A stretch of 21,309 nucleotides of DNA from an uncultured Clostridia bacterium (lineage in GTDB: Bacteria; Bacillota; Clostridia; Oscillospirales; Oscillospiraceae): the NCBI GenBank assembly GCA_947177115.1, contig CAMWTG010000010.1:1-21309 (forward strand). Reading direction: 5' to 3'. The position numbers were made by a program, and so were the translations under genes. Position 1 is the stretch's first letter. Each line of letters starts with the position of its first letter. This document shows, piece by piece, positions 13,314 to 20,643 of the stretch. The notes under the pieces are model-generated. The model searched no databases. It saw nothing but the letters and a program-made list of their open reading frames with translations, and was not told the origin of the DNA.

Positions 13314-14357
13314 CCCTGCGGTTATCAAGGCAGCGGCGGCGCTGCTCTCGGATGAGCGCGCCAGGAAGGGGATCGGCTGGATCATCGCGGCCATTCTCTC
13401 CCCTATCATCGTTCTGCTGGCGCTGCTCTGTTCCCTGTCCGCCGGTTCCGGCCATAACGCCTCGGTGGTGGAATTGTGCTTCAATGGCGGGACCCTGCCA
13501 CCGGATACCCCGGCAGAGTACGCCGCCTATATCGAAGATATGCGGAGCAGCTTCGGACTGCTGGACGGGTTCATAGAGGATATCAACGAAATGACAGAAG
13601 AAGGAAACAGTCTTGACGGCATCCGGGTCAAGGCTGTTTTTTTCGCTCTGTATTTCGGCGCGGACAGCTCCGCACCAAAGGATCACCAGACCTTCACAGA
13701 CTGCTTCGTCACCTACGAGGAGCGGACGCGCACCGTCAAGGTGAAGGACGAGGCCGGTGCGGAGGCGGAAAAAGAGGAGCCGTACACTGTGGCCGTTCCC
13801 ATCACCGATCTGAACACAGTCTATCAAAATATCAGCTCCGCAATAGCCGTCACAATTTCTGAGGAACAGAAAGCCAACGCGGACAGCGTCTACAATCTGG
13901 TCCGCTACGGCGCATCCACCGGCGCGGGGCTCGGCAGTACGGATGCGCCGTTCATCGGCGCGGACGGTTTCTGTTCCCCGGTGGGCTCCAACTGGAGGAA
14001 CATCGTGACCTCGGAGTTTGGCTACCGAAAGACCCCTTCACCGGCAAGAGCAAGGGCCATGGCGGCATCGATCTGGGCGTACCCACCGGAACCTCCGTCC
14101 GCGCCGCTCTGTCTGGCACGGTGACAGTCTCCCAGTACAGCTCCAGCTACGGCTATTACGTGATGATCGACCACGGCGGCGGGCTGTCCACGCTCTACGC
14201 CCACAACTCCAAGCTGCTGGTGAAGGTGGGGCAGACCGTCCAGGCTGGAGACATCGTCTCCCTGTCTGGCTCCACCGGGCGGTCTACCGGACCGCACCTG
14301 CACTTCGAGGTGCGGGTCAACGGGGAGCGGACGAACCCCAGAAGTTATCTGCCATAG
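13306..14357 (+). pseudogene. M23 family metallopeptidase of the conjugation machinery, frameshifted once
   Basis: This would be a membrane-anchored peptidoglycan hydrolase that opens the wall for the transfer channel. The start TTG 13306 has GGGAGGG eight bases upstream and overlaps the previous gene by 8 bases. A transmembrane helix (about residues 23-43, IGWIIAAILSPIIVLLALLC) follows a short cytoplasmic tail. The middle part includes DTPAEYAAYIEDMRSSFGLLDG and VKAVFFALYFGAD, typical of the CD1107-like N-terminal region. The LytM/M23 domain should read EFGYRK, HGGIDLG, ALSGTV, HGGGLSTLYAHNS and HLHFEV, with Zn ligands in HGGID and HLH. At 14028-14032 one base is missing, so the frame changes before HGGID and the C-terminal half is read only from a separate frame (14121-14357). 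Restoring one base gives 350 residues. A terminator-like hairpin lies at 13605-13643. Confidence 0.88.
13605..13643 (+). terminator. Terminator-like hairpin inside the M23 peptidase gene
   Basis: AAACAGTCTTGAC (13605-13617) and GTCAAGGCTGTTT (13627-13639) form a 13-bp stem with one G-U pair around a 9-nt loop, followed by seven T (13637-13643). It is inside the coding sequence and looks like a complete intrinsic terminator. Confidence 0.55.
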
Positions 14358-14373
14358 GAGGAGGAAAGACAAA

Positions 14374-14718
14374 ATGGACATTCAGGTTTTGAAAATCGTC
14401 CCCGGTCAGGTGCCGGAGACGGTAACCATGCCCAACACCCTGGAGGCGTTCCAGGAGGCGGTGGGCGGACACATCGAAACGGTAGGTTTGGACGCCAACG
14501 CGGTGCTGGTCTGCAATGAGGAGGGCAAGTTGATCGGCCTGCCTGCCAACCGGCAGGTGGGCGGCGACACCATTGCCGGGACGTTCCTCATCGTAGGTGC
14601 AGAGGATGGGGAGTTCTGCTCCCTTTCCAATGGGGACGCAGCGCATTACGCAAGCCGGTTTGCGGAACCCATGCCTGTCCAGGAAGGTCCTACCACTTGG
14701 GAATTTCACGTGTTCTAA
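14374..14718 (+). CDS. DUF3846 family protein
   Basis: This 114-aa protein starts at ATG 14374 with GGAGGAGG upstream. The sequence VLKIVPGQVPETVTMPNTLEAFQEAVGGHIETV, VLVCNEEGKLIGLPANR and TIAGTFLIVGAEDGEF matches the DUF3846 pattern known from phages and Firmicutes conjugative elements. It is soluble with no catalytic motif. Its neighbours, the M23 peptidase before it and the DUF6103 protein just after it (AAGGAGG overlapping its stop), place it in the same accessory operon. Function is unknown. Confidence 0.85.
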   Translation: MDIQVLKIVPGQVPETVTMPNTLEAFQEAVGGHIETVGLDANAVLVCNEEGKLIGLPANRQVGGDTIAGTFLIVGAEDGEFCSLSNGDAAHYASRFAEPMPVQEGPTTWEFHVF

Positions 14719-14728
14719 GGAGGAAATC

Positions 14729-14968
14729 ATGCGAAAGGTAACCGTCAGCGTCCAGGTGGATGCTGAGAAGCTGCGGGCCATCCAGTTTTACGCCGCGAGG
14801 AAACAGTCCTCCATGGAGGCAGAGCTGGAGGACTGCGTCAACAAGATCTACGAGAAGTATGTCCCCGCCCAGACGCGGGAGTACATCGAGAGCATCGCCG
14901 CGCCGGCGCGGCCTCCCCGACCCAGCCGGTCCCCGTCCAGACCGGAGGAGGTACACCATGAGCAGTAG
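14729..14968 (+). CDS. DUF6103 family small protein, RHH-like
   Basis: The start ATG 14729 follows AAGGAGG (14717-14723). The 79-aa protein begins MRKVTVSVQVDAEKLRAIQFY, a strand-helix pattern like RHH, then AELEDCVNKIYEKYVPAQTREYIE, and ends in a Pro/Arg-rich tail. It matches the DUF6103 pattern I remember from these elements. Its last 11 bases overlap the next gene. It may bind DNA or act as a regulatory partner of the neighbouring genes. Confidence 0.75.
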   Translation: MRKVTVSVQVDAEKLRAIQFYAARKQSSMEAELEDCVNKIYEKYVPAQTREYIESIAAPARPPRPSRSPSRPEEVHHEQ

Positions 14969-15950
14969 AGAGATAGCCCTCTGGGTAGATGAACGGTGGT
15001 ATCAGGCACTGTCCCGGCAGTTGAAGGATGAGACGGTGGAGGGCAGGCTGAACAGCTATTTGGACGAGTTGATCGATCAACTCCCTGAGCATGTGAGGGG
15101 TAAGATCAGCAACGAAATCTGGGTGGAGCAGCAAAAGCAAAAACAGGAGATAGAGGACAGCAAAAAGTATTCTGTCTTCCGTGTGACAGAGGACGGCGTT
15201 ACAAAACACTTCCAGGTGGAACAAGCGGTAGATATGCTGGAAGCAGCCTCATGTGTCCGGCGCTGGCTGCGGCAGGCAGAACACCACCCGTTCCAGGAGA
15301 TGCTGTCCGGCAGGGAGAACATCTCTGCGGAAATATTTGATCGGATGGCTGTTGGCTGCGTAGAGGGAGACCGTAAGATCACAGGCGTGTACGATGTGAA
15401 TCTTGATGCACAGAAGTTCTCCGCCGTCCGGCCTGACCTTGGGTGGATCACCTACCGGCTCAAGGATGTGTCTACCGCAAGCTGGCATTCATACCGCACC
15501 GGCAGCTATGACAAGGAGCGGCGGCAGGCCAGATTCACGGAGAAGCTGGCAGGCAAGGAGATCACCTCGGCAGGCCATCTCTCTGCAAAGAATTTTGCTT
15601 TCGCGGATGAGATCACGGCGGATGGCGGACGGCTGAACTTCTATCTGGAAAACAGCTTTGATGTGGACAGGGTACTCGGTACGCGCACCGCGAAGGGGGA
15701 TGACTGGCTGAATGTCTATGCCAGCTACGACATGGCCGCCGGACAGGTCTGCGATATGCTGGAGGTCGATCTGCACCGGGCGGACGGTCGGGAGGAATCC
15801 CTGGAATACCGCCTCAATGCCGTAGAGAAAGCCACCCTTCTTCGGAAGATGGACGCATACTGCCAACAGCAGACCGGGCAGTCGCTGACGGACTACAGCG
15901 CCCAGTGCATGGCGGAGGATATGGCTCCGCCTGCCGGACCGGTGATGTGA
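14958..15950 (+). CDS. Unknown 330-aa element protein
   Basis: The start ATG 14958 follows GGAGGAGG and overlaps the DUF6103 gene by 11 bases. The N-terminus SSREIALWVDERWYQALSRQL..RLNSYLDELIDQLPE has an RHH-like strand and helices. It is followed by a charged segment with many Gln/Lys (EIWVEQQKQKQEIEDSKK). The rest is mixed: KYSVFRVTEDGVTKHFQVEQ, then FSAVRPDLGWITYRLKDVSTASWHSYRTG and LNFYLENSFDVDRVLG. No catalytic motif or membrane segment is visible, and I do not know a named family. It is probably part of the same accessory operon. Confidence 0.75.
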   Translation: MSSREIALWVDERWYQALSRQLKDETVEGRLNSYLDELIDQLPEHVRGKISNEIWVEQQKQKQEIEDSKKYSVFRVTEDGVTKHFQVEQAVDMLEAASCVRRWLRQAEHHPFQEMLSGRENISAEIFDRMAVGCVEGDRKITGVYDVNLDAQKFSAVRPDLGWITYRLKDVSTASWHSYRTGSYDKERRQARFTEKLAGKEITSAGHLSAKNFAFADEITADGGRLNFYLENSFDVDRVLGTRTAKGDDWLNVYASYDMAAGQVCDMLEVDLHRADGREESLEYRLNAVEKATLLRKMDAYCQQQTGQSLTDYSAQCMAEDMAPPAGPVM

Positions 15951-15951
15951 G

Positions 15952-16007
15952 TTGTTGCTGTCGCTCAGAGCGGCGGCAGAAATTTCGTTGGTGTTGCTCA
16001 ATAGCTT
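15952..16007 (+). repeat. Intergenic element, copy 2 (TTGTTGCT / TTCGTTGG / AATAGCTT)
   Basis: The blocks TTGTTGCT (15952-15959), TTCGTTGG (15984-15991) and AATAGCTT (16000-16007) match those at 7017-7070 in order and spacing within one base per interval. It lies between the 330-aa and 178-aa genes. Adjacent GTTGG (15987-15991), CCAAC (16009-16013) and GTTGG (16031-16035) can form two mutually exclusive short stems. Confidence 0.35.
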
Positions 16008-16074
16008 CCCAACAAAAACTGTGCCATTGTGTTGGCGGAGGCAATGCCTACTGTAAAATCGGGAGGAAATCAAA

Positions 16075-16611
16075 ATGAGATCAAAGAATCGAACAGCATT
16101 TACCCCTGCAGACCTGTGTGGTCTGATCGCCCATGAGACAGCATCCATGCTCTACGGCGTGGGAGCGGACAGCATCCCATCTGCAGAGACGATGCGCGCC
16201 GGCCTGGAGGCGTTCGCTGCCGCCGCAGGGGCTGTGGACATCAGCACCCATCTGGCGTGGATCGACAGTGAGCTGGAAAGCGCGCGGGAGTTCGAGCGCA
16301 CTGAAAAGGACACGTCCCATCTGCTAGACCCGGACAGGCTGAACGCTGTGCCGGAGGCAGCCGTGCAGATGGAGGCGGTCTGGGAACTATTCAGCACAGC
16401 GGTCCGGCTACCCAGTCAGCAGGACCGTCAGGCCATGCGGGAGCTGGCGGTCACAATGGCTGAAGCCGGTGGGCTGGATAATGCGCTGCTGGGGGGAAAA
16501 TTGGAGGGACCCTATCTGTCTGCCGAAGACATCCGGGCGGAACTGGAGGAGGTGCGGGCCGCGCTCCAGACAGAACAGGTCTGTGGTCCGGCTGCGGAGA
16601 TGCTGCCATGA
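16075..16611 (+). CDS. Unknown 178-aa helical protein
   Basis: The start ATG 16075 has GGGAGGA upstream. The protein is Ala/Glu-rich and helical, with ICGLIAH-like N-terminal segment LCGLIAHETASMLYGVG and a C-terminal coiled-coil-like part (SAEDIRAELEEVRAALQTEQ). No membrane segment or catalytic motif is seen. Its stop overlaps the next small gene as ATGA (16608-16611), so the two are probably coupled. Confidence 0.7.
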   Translation: MRSKNRTAFTPADLCGLIAHETASMLYGVGADSIPSAETMRAGLEAFAAAAGAVDISTHLAWIDSELESAREFERTEKDTSHLLDPDRLNAVPEAAVQMEAVWELFSTAVRLPSQQDRQAMRELAVTMAEAGGLDNALLGGKLEGPYLSAEDIRAELEEVRAALQTEQVCGPAAEMLP

Positions 16612-16739
16612 CGCGCCAGGAGATCTATGTCCACCTCACTGAAAAGATTGAGGCGGAGTGGGGCGCGTACCGTCAGGCCATGCTCCAGCTCCCCAGCGTC
16701 AGTGTGTTCGCCAAGGCGGACGAGATACACGCCGACTGA
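16608..16739 (+). CDS. Short (43-aa) DUF3848-like protein, probably truncated
   Basis: ATG 16608 overlaps the upstream stop (ATGA). The sequence MTRQEIYVHLTEKIEAEWGAY and LQLPSVSVFAKADEIHAD resembles the start of DUF3848-type element proteins, which as I recall are over 100 residues. TGA at 16737-16739 ends it early, and the frame after it (TCYMEKRNERTK) stays open only briefly, so it is probably a remnant or a naturally short variant. Confidence 0.5.
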   Translation: MTRQEIYVHLTEKIEAEWGAYRQAMLQLPSVSVFAKADEIHAD

Positions 16740-16761
16740 ACCTGTTACATGGAGAAACGCA

Positions 16762-17352
16762 ATGAGAGAACAAAAGAATTGGACATTCATCCTGCCGGAA
16801 GTTGAACGCTGCCGGGAGGAGATGCACCGGCAGATAGACGATGCTTTCAACAACTTCCTCCTCTCCCTGGCCGGAGAAGATCTGGCGCAGGGAGATGGAG
16901 ACCGCCGTCTGCCGTTGGCTGCTCCCGCCGCCATGTTCAAGGGGACAAAGCCGGAGATGGTTATCCTTCCGGACCGAAACATGGTTCCCGTGCATACGTG
17001 GAAGCAGGCGGTATCCGCCATCCTTGCGGACTGCTGTGCTGACGCTCAGCGGCGGGAACAGATGCTGGAACTGCGCGGCAAGGTGGCGGGGAACTTCCGG
17101 TACCTGCTCTCCGACAGGCCGGACGGGATGTCCGCACCGCTGAAGATCTGCGAGGGGTTGTACGTGGAAAGCAAATTCGATACGGAGGCCCTGCTCCAGA
17201 ACGTCACCGGAAAGCTGCTGGAGAGAGTGGGCTACGACTACTGGAGAGTCGTGATCCAATGCCGTGACCCGCAGCAGGCGGCGGCAATGCGGGAAGCAGA
17301 TGTCTCCTGCGAGGAACTGAGGGGAAATCATGAGCCGGAAATGGCGATGTAA
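16762..17352 (+). CDS. Unknown 196-aa element protein
   Basis: The start ATG 16762 follows TGGAG. The protein begins MREQKNWTFILPEVERCREEM and has HRQIDDAFNNFLLSLAGEDL, FKGTKPEMVILPDRN, ILADCCADAQRREQML ELRGKVAG-like text and the C-terminal VGYDYWRVVIQCRDPQQ. I have seen similar proteins near relaxase genes of Firmicutes elements, but I cannot name the family. It is soluble. It is the last gene before the non-coding repeat-rich stretch and ends 9 nt before a GC-rich hairpin. Confidence 0.7.
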   Translation: MREQKNWTFILPEVERCREEMHRQIDDAFNNFLLSLAGEDLAQGDGDRRLPLAAPAAMFKGTKPEMVILPDRNMVPVHTWKQAVSAILADCCADAQRREQMLELRGKVAGNFRYLLSDRPDGMSAPLKICEGLYVESKFDTEALLQNVTGKLLERVGYDYWRVVIQCRDPQQAAAMREADVSCEELRGNHEPEMAM

Positions 17353-17361
17353 CCAAGCAGC

Positions 17362-17383
17362 GGGAGGGGCGAGAGCCCCTCCC
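17362..17383 (+). terminator. GC-rich hairpin after the 196-aa gene
   Basis: GGGAGGGGC pairs with GCCCCTCCC around GAGA, a GNRA tetraloop, only 9 nt after the stop codon at 17352. There is no T-tract, so it may be a weak terminator or a structural element of oriT. Confidence 0.4.
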
Positions 17384-17634
17384 AACTCGTTCCCCACCGT
17401 TTGCCCCTGGGAGGCCGTTTGTGCGGCTGTTCCCAGCCGGGTAGCATCCCTGCCCCACCCAACCCGGAAAACCGCCCTGTCGCGGCCTGTGGGCCGGGTT
17501 TGCGGCAAGACCGCAAAACCGCTGGAACCGTTGGGACGCAGGGACTACGGGGGACGAAAACGGTGCTGGAAAAAGAGCGGGGGTCGCGCGGCGCCCCCGC
17601 TCACGCCACACCGCCCCACAATGCGGGTCGGGGA

Positions 17635-17743
17635 CGGGGTTCCAAGCGGGGGTACGATTTCGGTCTCGGGGGTCAGGTTTGCATCCGCATGGCTGGAACC
17701 GCCCGCCGCTGCCGGATTTTTCGGGGTTCCAGGCGGGGATACC
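17635..17743 (+). repeat. Direct repeats in the oriT region
   Basis: CGGGGTTCCAAGCGGGG at 17635-17651 and CGGGGTTCCAGGCGGGG at 17722-17738 differ at one base, and both are followed by a TACxG-like segment. TGGAACC at 17523-17529 and 17694-17700 is complementary to their GGTTCCA core, so stem-loops can form in several registers. Confidence 0.6.
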
Positions 17744-17772
17744 GCTCAAAATCGGAGAAATGGAGGTAGCTC

Positions 17773-18177
17773 ATGTCCAGAGAAAAAATCAAGTTCGCTC
17801 TGCGGATCAGGCCGGAAACACAGCAGCTTGTCAAAGATATTTTTCCGCTGGATGGCTGCGAGAATCAGAGCGAGTTTATTGAGAAAGCGATCCGCTTCTA
17901 TGCGGGATATGTCACCAGCAAAAACGGTACGGAATTTCTTGCACCGATCCTTGTTTCTGCGCTCCAGGGTACGGTGGAAAATGCTGAGAACCACATTGCC
18001 CGGCTGCTGTTCAAGTTGGCTGTGGAAACAAACATGATGATGAACGTGCTGGCCTCAGAGGTGGACGTCAGTGCGGAGGCGCTGGAGCGTCTGCGCGGGC
18101 GGTGCATCCAGGAGGTCAAAAAGACTGGCGGCGCGGTCACTTTTGCGGATGCGATGAAGTATCAGCATGGCGAATGA
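17773..18177 (+). CDS. MobC-like RHH relaxosome protein
   Basis: This 134-aa protein starts at ATG 17773 with GGAGG seven bases upstream. The N-terminus SREKIKFALRIRPETQQLVKDIF has the RHH strand and first helix, followed by CENQSEFIEKAIRFYAGYV, the second helix. The C-terminal part is helical. It sits directly between the candidate oriT and the relaxase, the position of relaxosome accessory proteins that bind oriT repeats and load the relaxase. The next gene starts 6 nt after its stop. It would act with the relaxase at the repeats described upstream. The MobC role is inferred from context. Confidence 0.75.
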   Translation: MSREKIKFALRIRPETQQLVKDIFPLDGCENQSEFIEKAIRFYAGYVTSKNGTEFLAPILVSALQGTVENAENHIARLLFKLAVETNMMMNVLASEVDVSAEALERLRGRCIQEVKKTGGAVTFADAMKYQHGE

Positions 18178-18183
18178 TGAACC

Positions 18184-19557
18184 ATGCCACGAGTCATTTT
18201 CAAGTGTCCGCACGTCAAAGGCGGCACGGCGAAAGCCGCTGCCCACCTGGGAAATGCGGTGGGATATATCGCTACCCGCAAGGGTGTCCAGCGCATTGAT
18301 CCCGGCAAAGTGAATCTGCCTGCCACAGAAAATCAGGTCAATATGGTGGAGAAATTGGTCCGGGAATTTCCTCTGAGCAAGGGATTGGAGGAGTATGCTG
18401 ATTACCAGGAATCTCCCACACCTAGCAATGCATCTGAGTTTATCACGCGGGCCATAGAGGACAATCTCGACCAGATCGCCAAGATGGAAAACTACGTGGA
18501 CTACATCGCCAAGCGCCCTCGCGCACAACGGTTTGGTTCTCATGGGCTGTTCAATGGCGGCAATGAGCCGCTGACTCTATCCAAAGTGCAGGACGAAGTC
18601 GCGCACCACCCCGGCACGGTCTGGCTGCCGGTGATCTCTCTAAAACGGGAAGACGCTGCTCGTTTAGGATTCGATAATGCGGAAAGCTGGAAAAGTTTTC
18701 TCTCCTCATACTCTGTGGAGATGGCAAAGGCAATGAAGATCCCGCTGGAGCAGTTCCGGTGGTACGCCGCGTTCCATGATGAAAAACATCATCCTCATAT
18801 TCACATGGTCTGCTATAGCGCGGACGGCAAATCCGGCTACCTTACGGAGCATGGGATCGAGCGGATCAAGTCCGGATTGGCAAGAGAAATCTTCCGGAAT
18901 GATCTGACTGAAATCTACGACAGACAGACCCAGCGGCGGGATTCATTGAATCAGGATACGCAGAAAGTCCTGCGGCAGCTCATCCAGCAGATGCAGGATG
19001 GTACGCTGTCCAATGAGCGCATTGAACAGTTGATGCTGGAGCTGGTGAAGCAGCTTAAAAACACTTCCGGCAAAAAACAGTACGGATATCTCAAACCATC
19101 TGTAAAATCTCTGGTGGATGAAATCGTGGATGAGTTGGAGCGGGACGAGCGTGTTGCCGCCGCTTACAGTCTCTGGTATGAGATGCGAGAGGAGGTTCTG
19201 CGGACATATAAGGATGATCTGCCGGAGCGCATACCGCTCTCGCGGCAGAAGGAGTTCAAGCGGATCAAGAATATTGTGATCCAGGAGGCGGTGCGGCTTG
19301 GTACACAGTTGGAGCAAAACTATACCGCTCCGGTGTCTGCGAATACAGCAGCAGGACAGAGGAATGACGAACATTCTTCTGCCCTGCTGTTCCATTCTGT
19401 GATCCGTCTCCTGCATCACATGAGCCGCGTTTTCCAGGAGCAGCAGCCTCCAGCCAGTCCGGTCTATCACACCGACCGGAAACTGCTGCGAAAGCTCAGA
19501 GAGAAGAAAATCGCGCATGGACATAAACCAGATGACCATGCGCCGAGACTGTCATGA
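18184..19557 (+). CDS. MobP-type relaxase (MobP3-like)
   Basis: This 457-aa enzyme would nick oriT and carry the 5' end of the transferred strand. Start ATG 18184 is 6 nt after the RHH gene. The N-terminal MPRVIFKCPHVKGG and NAVGYIATRKGVQ fit the relaxase motif I region, with Tyr28 as the candidate catalytic residue. FHDEKHHPHIHMVCYS (His198, His203, His205, His207) is the metal-binding HxxxxHxHxH motif III. The C-terminal half is a long helical, Gln/Arg-rich segment with no added helicase or primase domain. The length fits the MobP3 family of Firmicutes mobile elements. Its own ribosome binding site is weak, so coupling to the RHH gene is likely. Confidence 0.92.
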   Translation: MPRVIFKCPHVKGGTAKAAAHLGNAVGYIATRKGVQRIDPGKVNLPATENQVNMVEKLVREFPLSKGLEEYADYQESPTPSNASEFITRAIEDNLDQIAKMENYVDYIAKRPRAQRFGSHGLFNGGNEPLTLSKVQDEVAHHPGTVWLPVISLKREDAARLGFDNAESWKSFLSSYSVEMAKAMKIPLEQFRWYAAFHDEKHHPHIHMVCYSADGKSGYLTEHGIERIKSGLAREIFRNDLTEIYDRQTQRRDSLNQDTQKVLRQLIQQMQDGTLSNERIEQLMLELVKQLKNTSGKKQYGYLKPSVKSLVDEIVDELERDERVAAAYSLWYEMREEVLRTYKDDLPERIPLSRQKEFKRIKNIVIQEAVRLGTQLEQNYTAPVSANTAAGQRNDEHSSALLFHSVIRLLHHMSRVFQEQQPPASPVYHTDRKLLRKLREKKIAHGHKPDDHAPRLS

Positions 19558-19570
19558 TAAGGAGGATACG

Positions 19571-19909
19571 ATGCCAACAGCAAAAAAAGCGCCGCCGATG
19601 CACCTCTGGTGGGTACGCCATCCGGAGTGCGGGCTGGCTATTGTCAACGCACCGAGCTGGGAGCAGGCGACCATCGAGGCCGCTCAGTGGTGGGACGTTC
19701 CCTGGAAAGAAGTTGCCGCACTCTGCGAGTGCGAACGCGAGGAAGTTGTACCACGCCATGTATGTATCTGCTGCGGAAAAATCTTCAACGGAGACGGCTT
19801 CCGCTGCACCAAATGTGAGATCGTTGAGCGGGACAAACGCCTCCACCAGCAGGCCAAAGCGCGGAGATATTACCGCAGCATGACGCCGAAGAAACCTATC
19901 CGCTCTTGA
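19571..19909 (+). CDS. Small zinc-ribbon protein
   Basis: The start ATG 19571 has AAGGAGG upstream. The 112-aa protein has an N-terminal part with HLWWVRHPECGLAIVNAP and EQATIEAAQWWDVPWKEVAAL, and then a zinc-ribbon with CICCGKIFNGDGFRCTKCE (two CxxC pairs). The C-terminus is basic (RRYYRSMTPKKP). It lies 13 nt after the relaxase and is likely co-transcribed. It could bind nucleic acid; no specific function is known. Confidence 0.75.
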   Translation: MPTAKKAPPMHLWWVRHPECGLAIVNAPSWEQATIEAAQWWDVPWKEVAALCECEREEVVPRHVCICCGKIFNGDGFRCTKCEIVERDKRLHQQAKARRYYRSMTPKKPIRS

Positions 19910-19920
19910 TATGTTAAATG

Positions 19921-20643
19921 TCAGACTGGTCGTGCGATGTCGTTCGATTGCATATGCTTTGCGATCTCCTCCGCTATCGCCCGGTTCCCGTCTTTATTCG
20001 GATGCAGTTTATCTGGAAACCACTCCCTATGACAACTGGTCAGGGTATATAGATCGATCAGTTCTACCGCACAGGCTTCTGCAACACGCCTTATGACAGG
20101 TGCAATATTTTTCTCAATGATCCATGTATTGCACCCCTTCTTGCCGGGACGATCGTCAAAAACCTTTGGCGGGATCATGATGTAGATCTGCTTGAAGCAC
20201 CCCATTTGCTGATAGTGCTCAATCACATCCATATACTCTTTTTCAAATCGGGCCTCATCCCACAGAATCAGCTTACTGTCGTTTGTCCCTAACATAAAGA
20301 TCAAAATATCCGCTCTGGTGTTCCATGCGGTCCTCCCGATCTTCTCGCTGAAATAATGATCATTTCCAACAGGCAGCAGAGTCCTGTTGGATAATCCGTA
20401 ATTGAAGAAGGTATATTTCTCGCCCAGAAGCCCGGACAGAAAGGCTTGGTAGCTCCATTGCTTCCGGTGCATAAATACACCCTGCCCGAAGGTAATACTG
20501 TCGCCTACGCAGGACACATGAATAGGACCACTGCCGATCTTCATGACCTTTGGCCACATGATGCTTTTGTAAATATACGCTGCCATACCTAAAAGCAGCA
20601 GAGCGAACGGCAGTATGATCCCCGCCAATTTTGATGCAGTCAT
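19921..20643 (-). CDS. Membrane-anchored SGNH/GDSL hydrolase
   Basis: The start is ATG 20643 with GGAGG eight bases upstream on the minus strand; ATG 20736 lacks one. The 240-aa protein has an N-terminal transmembrane helix (residues 6-25, AGIILPFALLLLGMAAY). It then shows block I VSCVGDSITFGQGV (Ser49), block II NYGLSNRTLL, block III MLGTNDSK and block V DKLHPNKDG with Asp211 and His214. The catalytic domain would sit outside the cell and hydrolyse an ester, such as an O-acetyl group on cell-wall or capsule sugar. GC content looks clearly lower than neighbouring genes, which points to separate origin. It faces the other way from the surrounding operon and ends 11 nt after the zinc-ribbon gene. 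Confidence 0.9.
   Translation of the reverse strand: MTASKLAGIILPFALLLLGMAAYIYKSIMWPKVMKIGSGPIHVSCVGDSITFGQGVFMHRKQWSYQAFLSGLLGEKYTFFNYGLSNRTLLPVGNDHYFSEKIGRTAWNTRADILIFMLGTNDSKLILWDEARFEKEYMDVIEHYQQMGCFKQIYIMIPPKVFDDRPGKKGCNTWIIEKNIAPVIRRVAEACAVELIDLYTLTSCHREWFPDKLHPNKDGNRAIAEEIAKHMQSNDIARPV

Larger units (their letters stand above)
17353..17772 (+). other. Non-coding repeat-rich region, candidate oriT
   Basis: These 420 bases hold no credible gene, and the region directly precedes the RHH relaxosome protein and relaxase, where oriT normally lies. It contains several strong inverted repeats: GGGAGGGGC/GCCCCTCCC with a GAGA loop (17362-17383), AACCCGG/CCGGGTT (17461-17467, 17494-17500), TTTGCGG/CCGCAAA (17499-17505, 17511-17517) and GAGCGGGGG/CCCCCGCTC (17575-17602). 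It also has direct repeats of CGGGGTTCCA(A/G)GCGGGG (17635, 17722) and GCTGGAACCG (17521, 17692), the latter containing the complement of the former's core. This density of repeats is typical of relaxosome binding. A sequence CATCCCTGCC (17445-17454) loosely recalls the nic site of RP4-type oriTs. Confidence 0.65.

Noticed and set aside
11895..13484. A 529-codon open frame on the minus strand
   Set aside because: It is the reverse of the 463-aa gene and peptidase start; low-information composition typical of antisense frames in GC-rich DNA.
17330..18037. A 235-codon plus-strand frame across the oriT region
   Set aside because: It crosses the inverted repeats and the RHH gene in the wrong frame, and its composition is repetitive with no domain. 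The region is better explained as non-coding.
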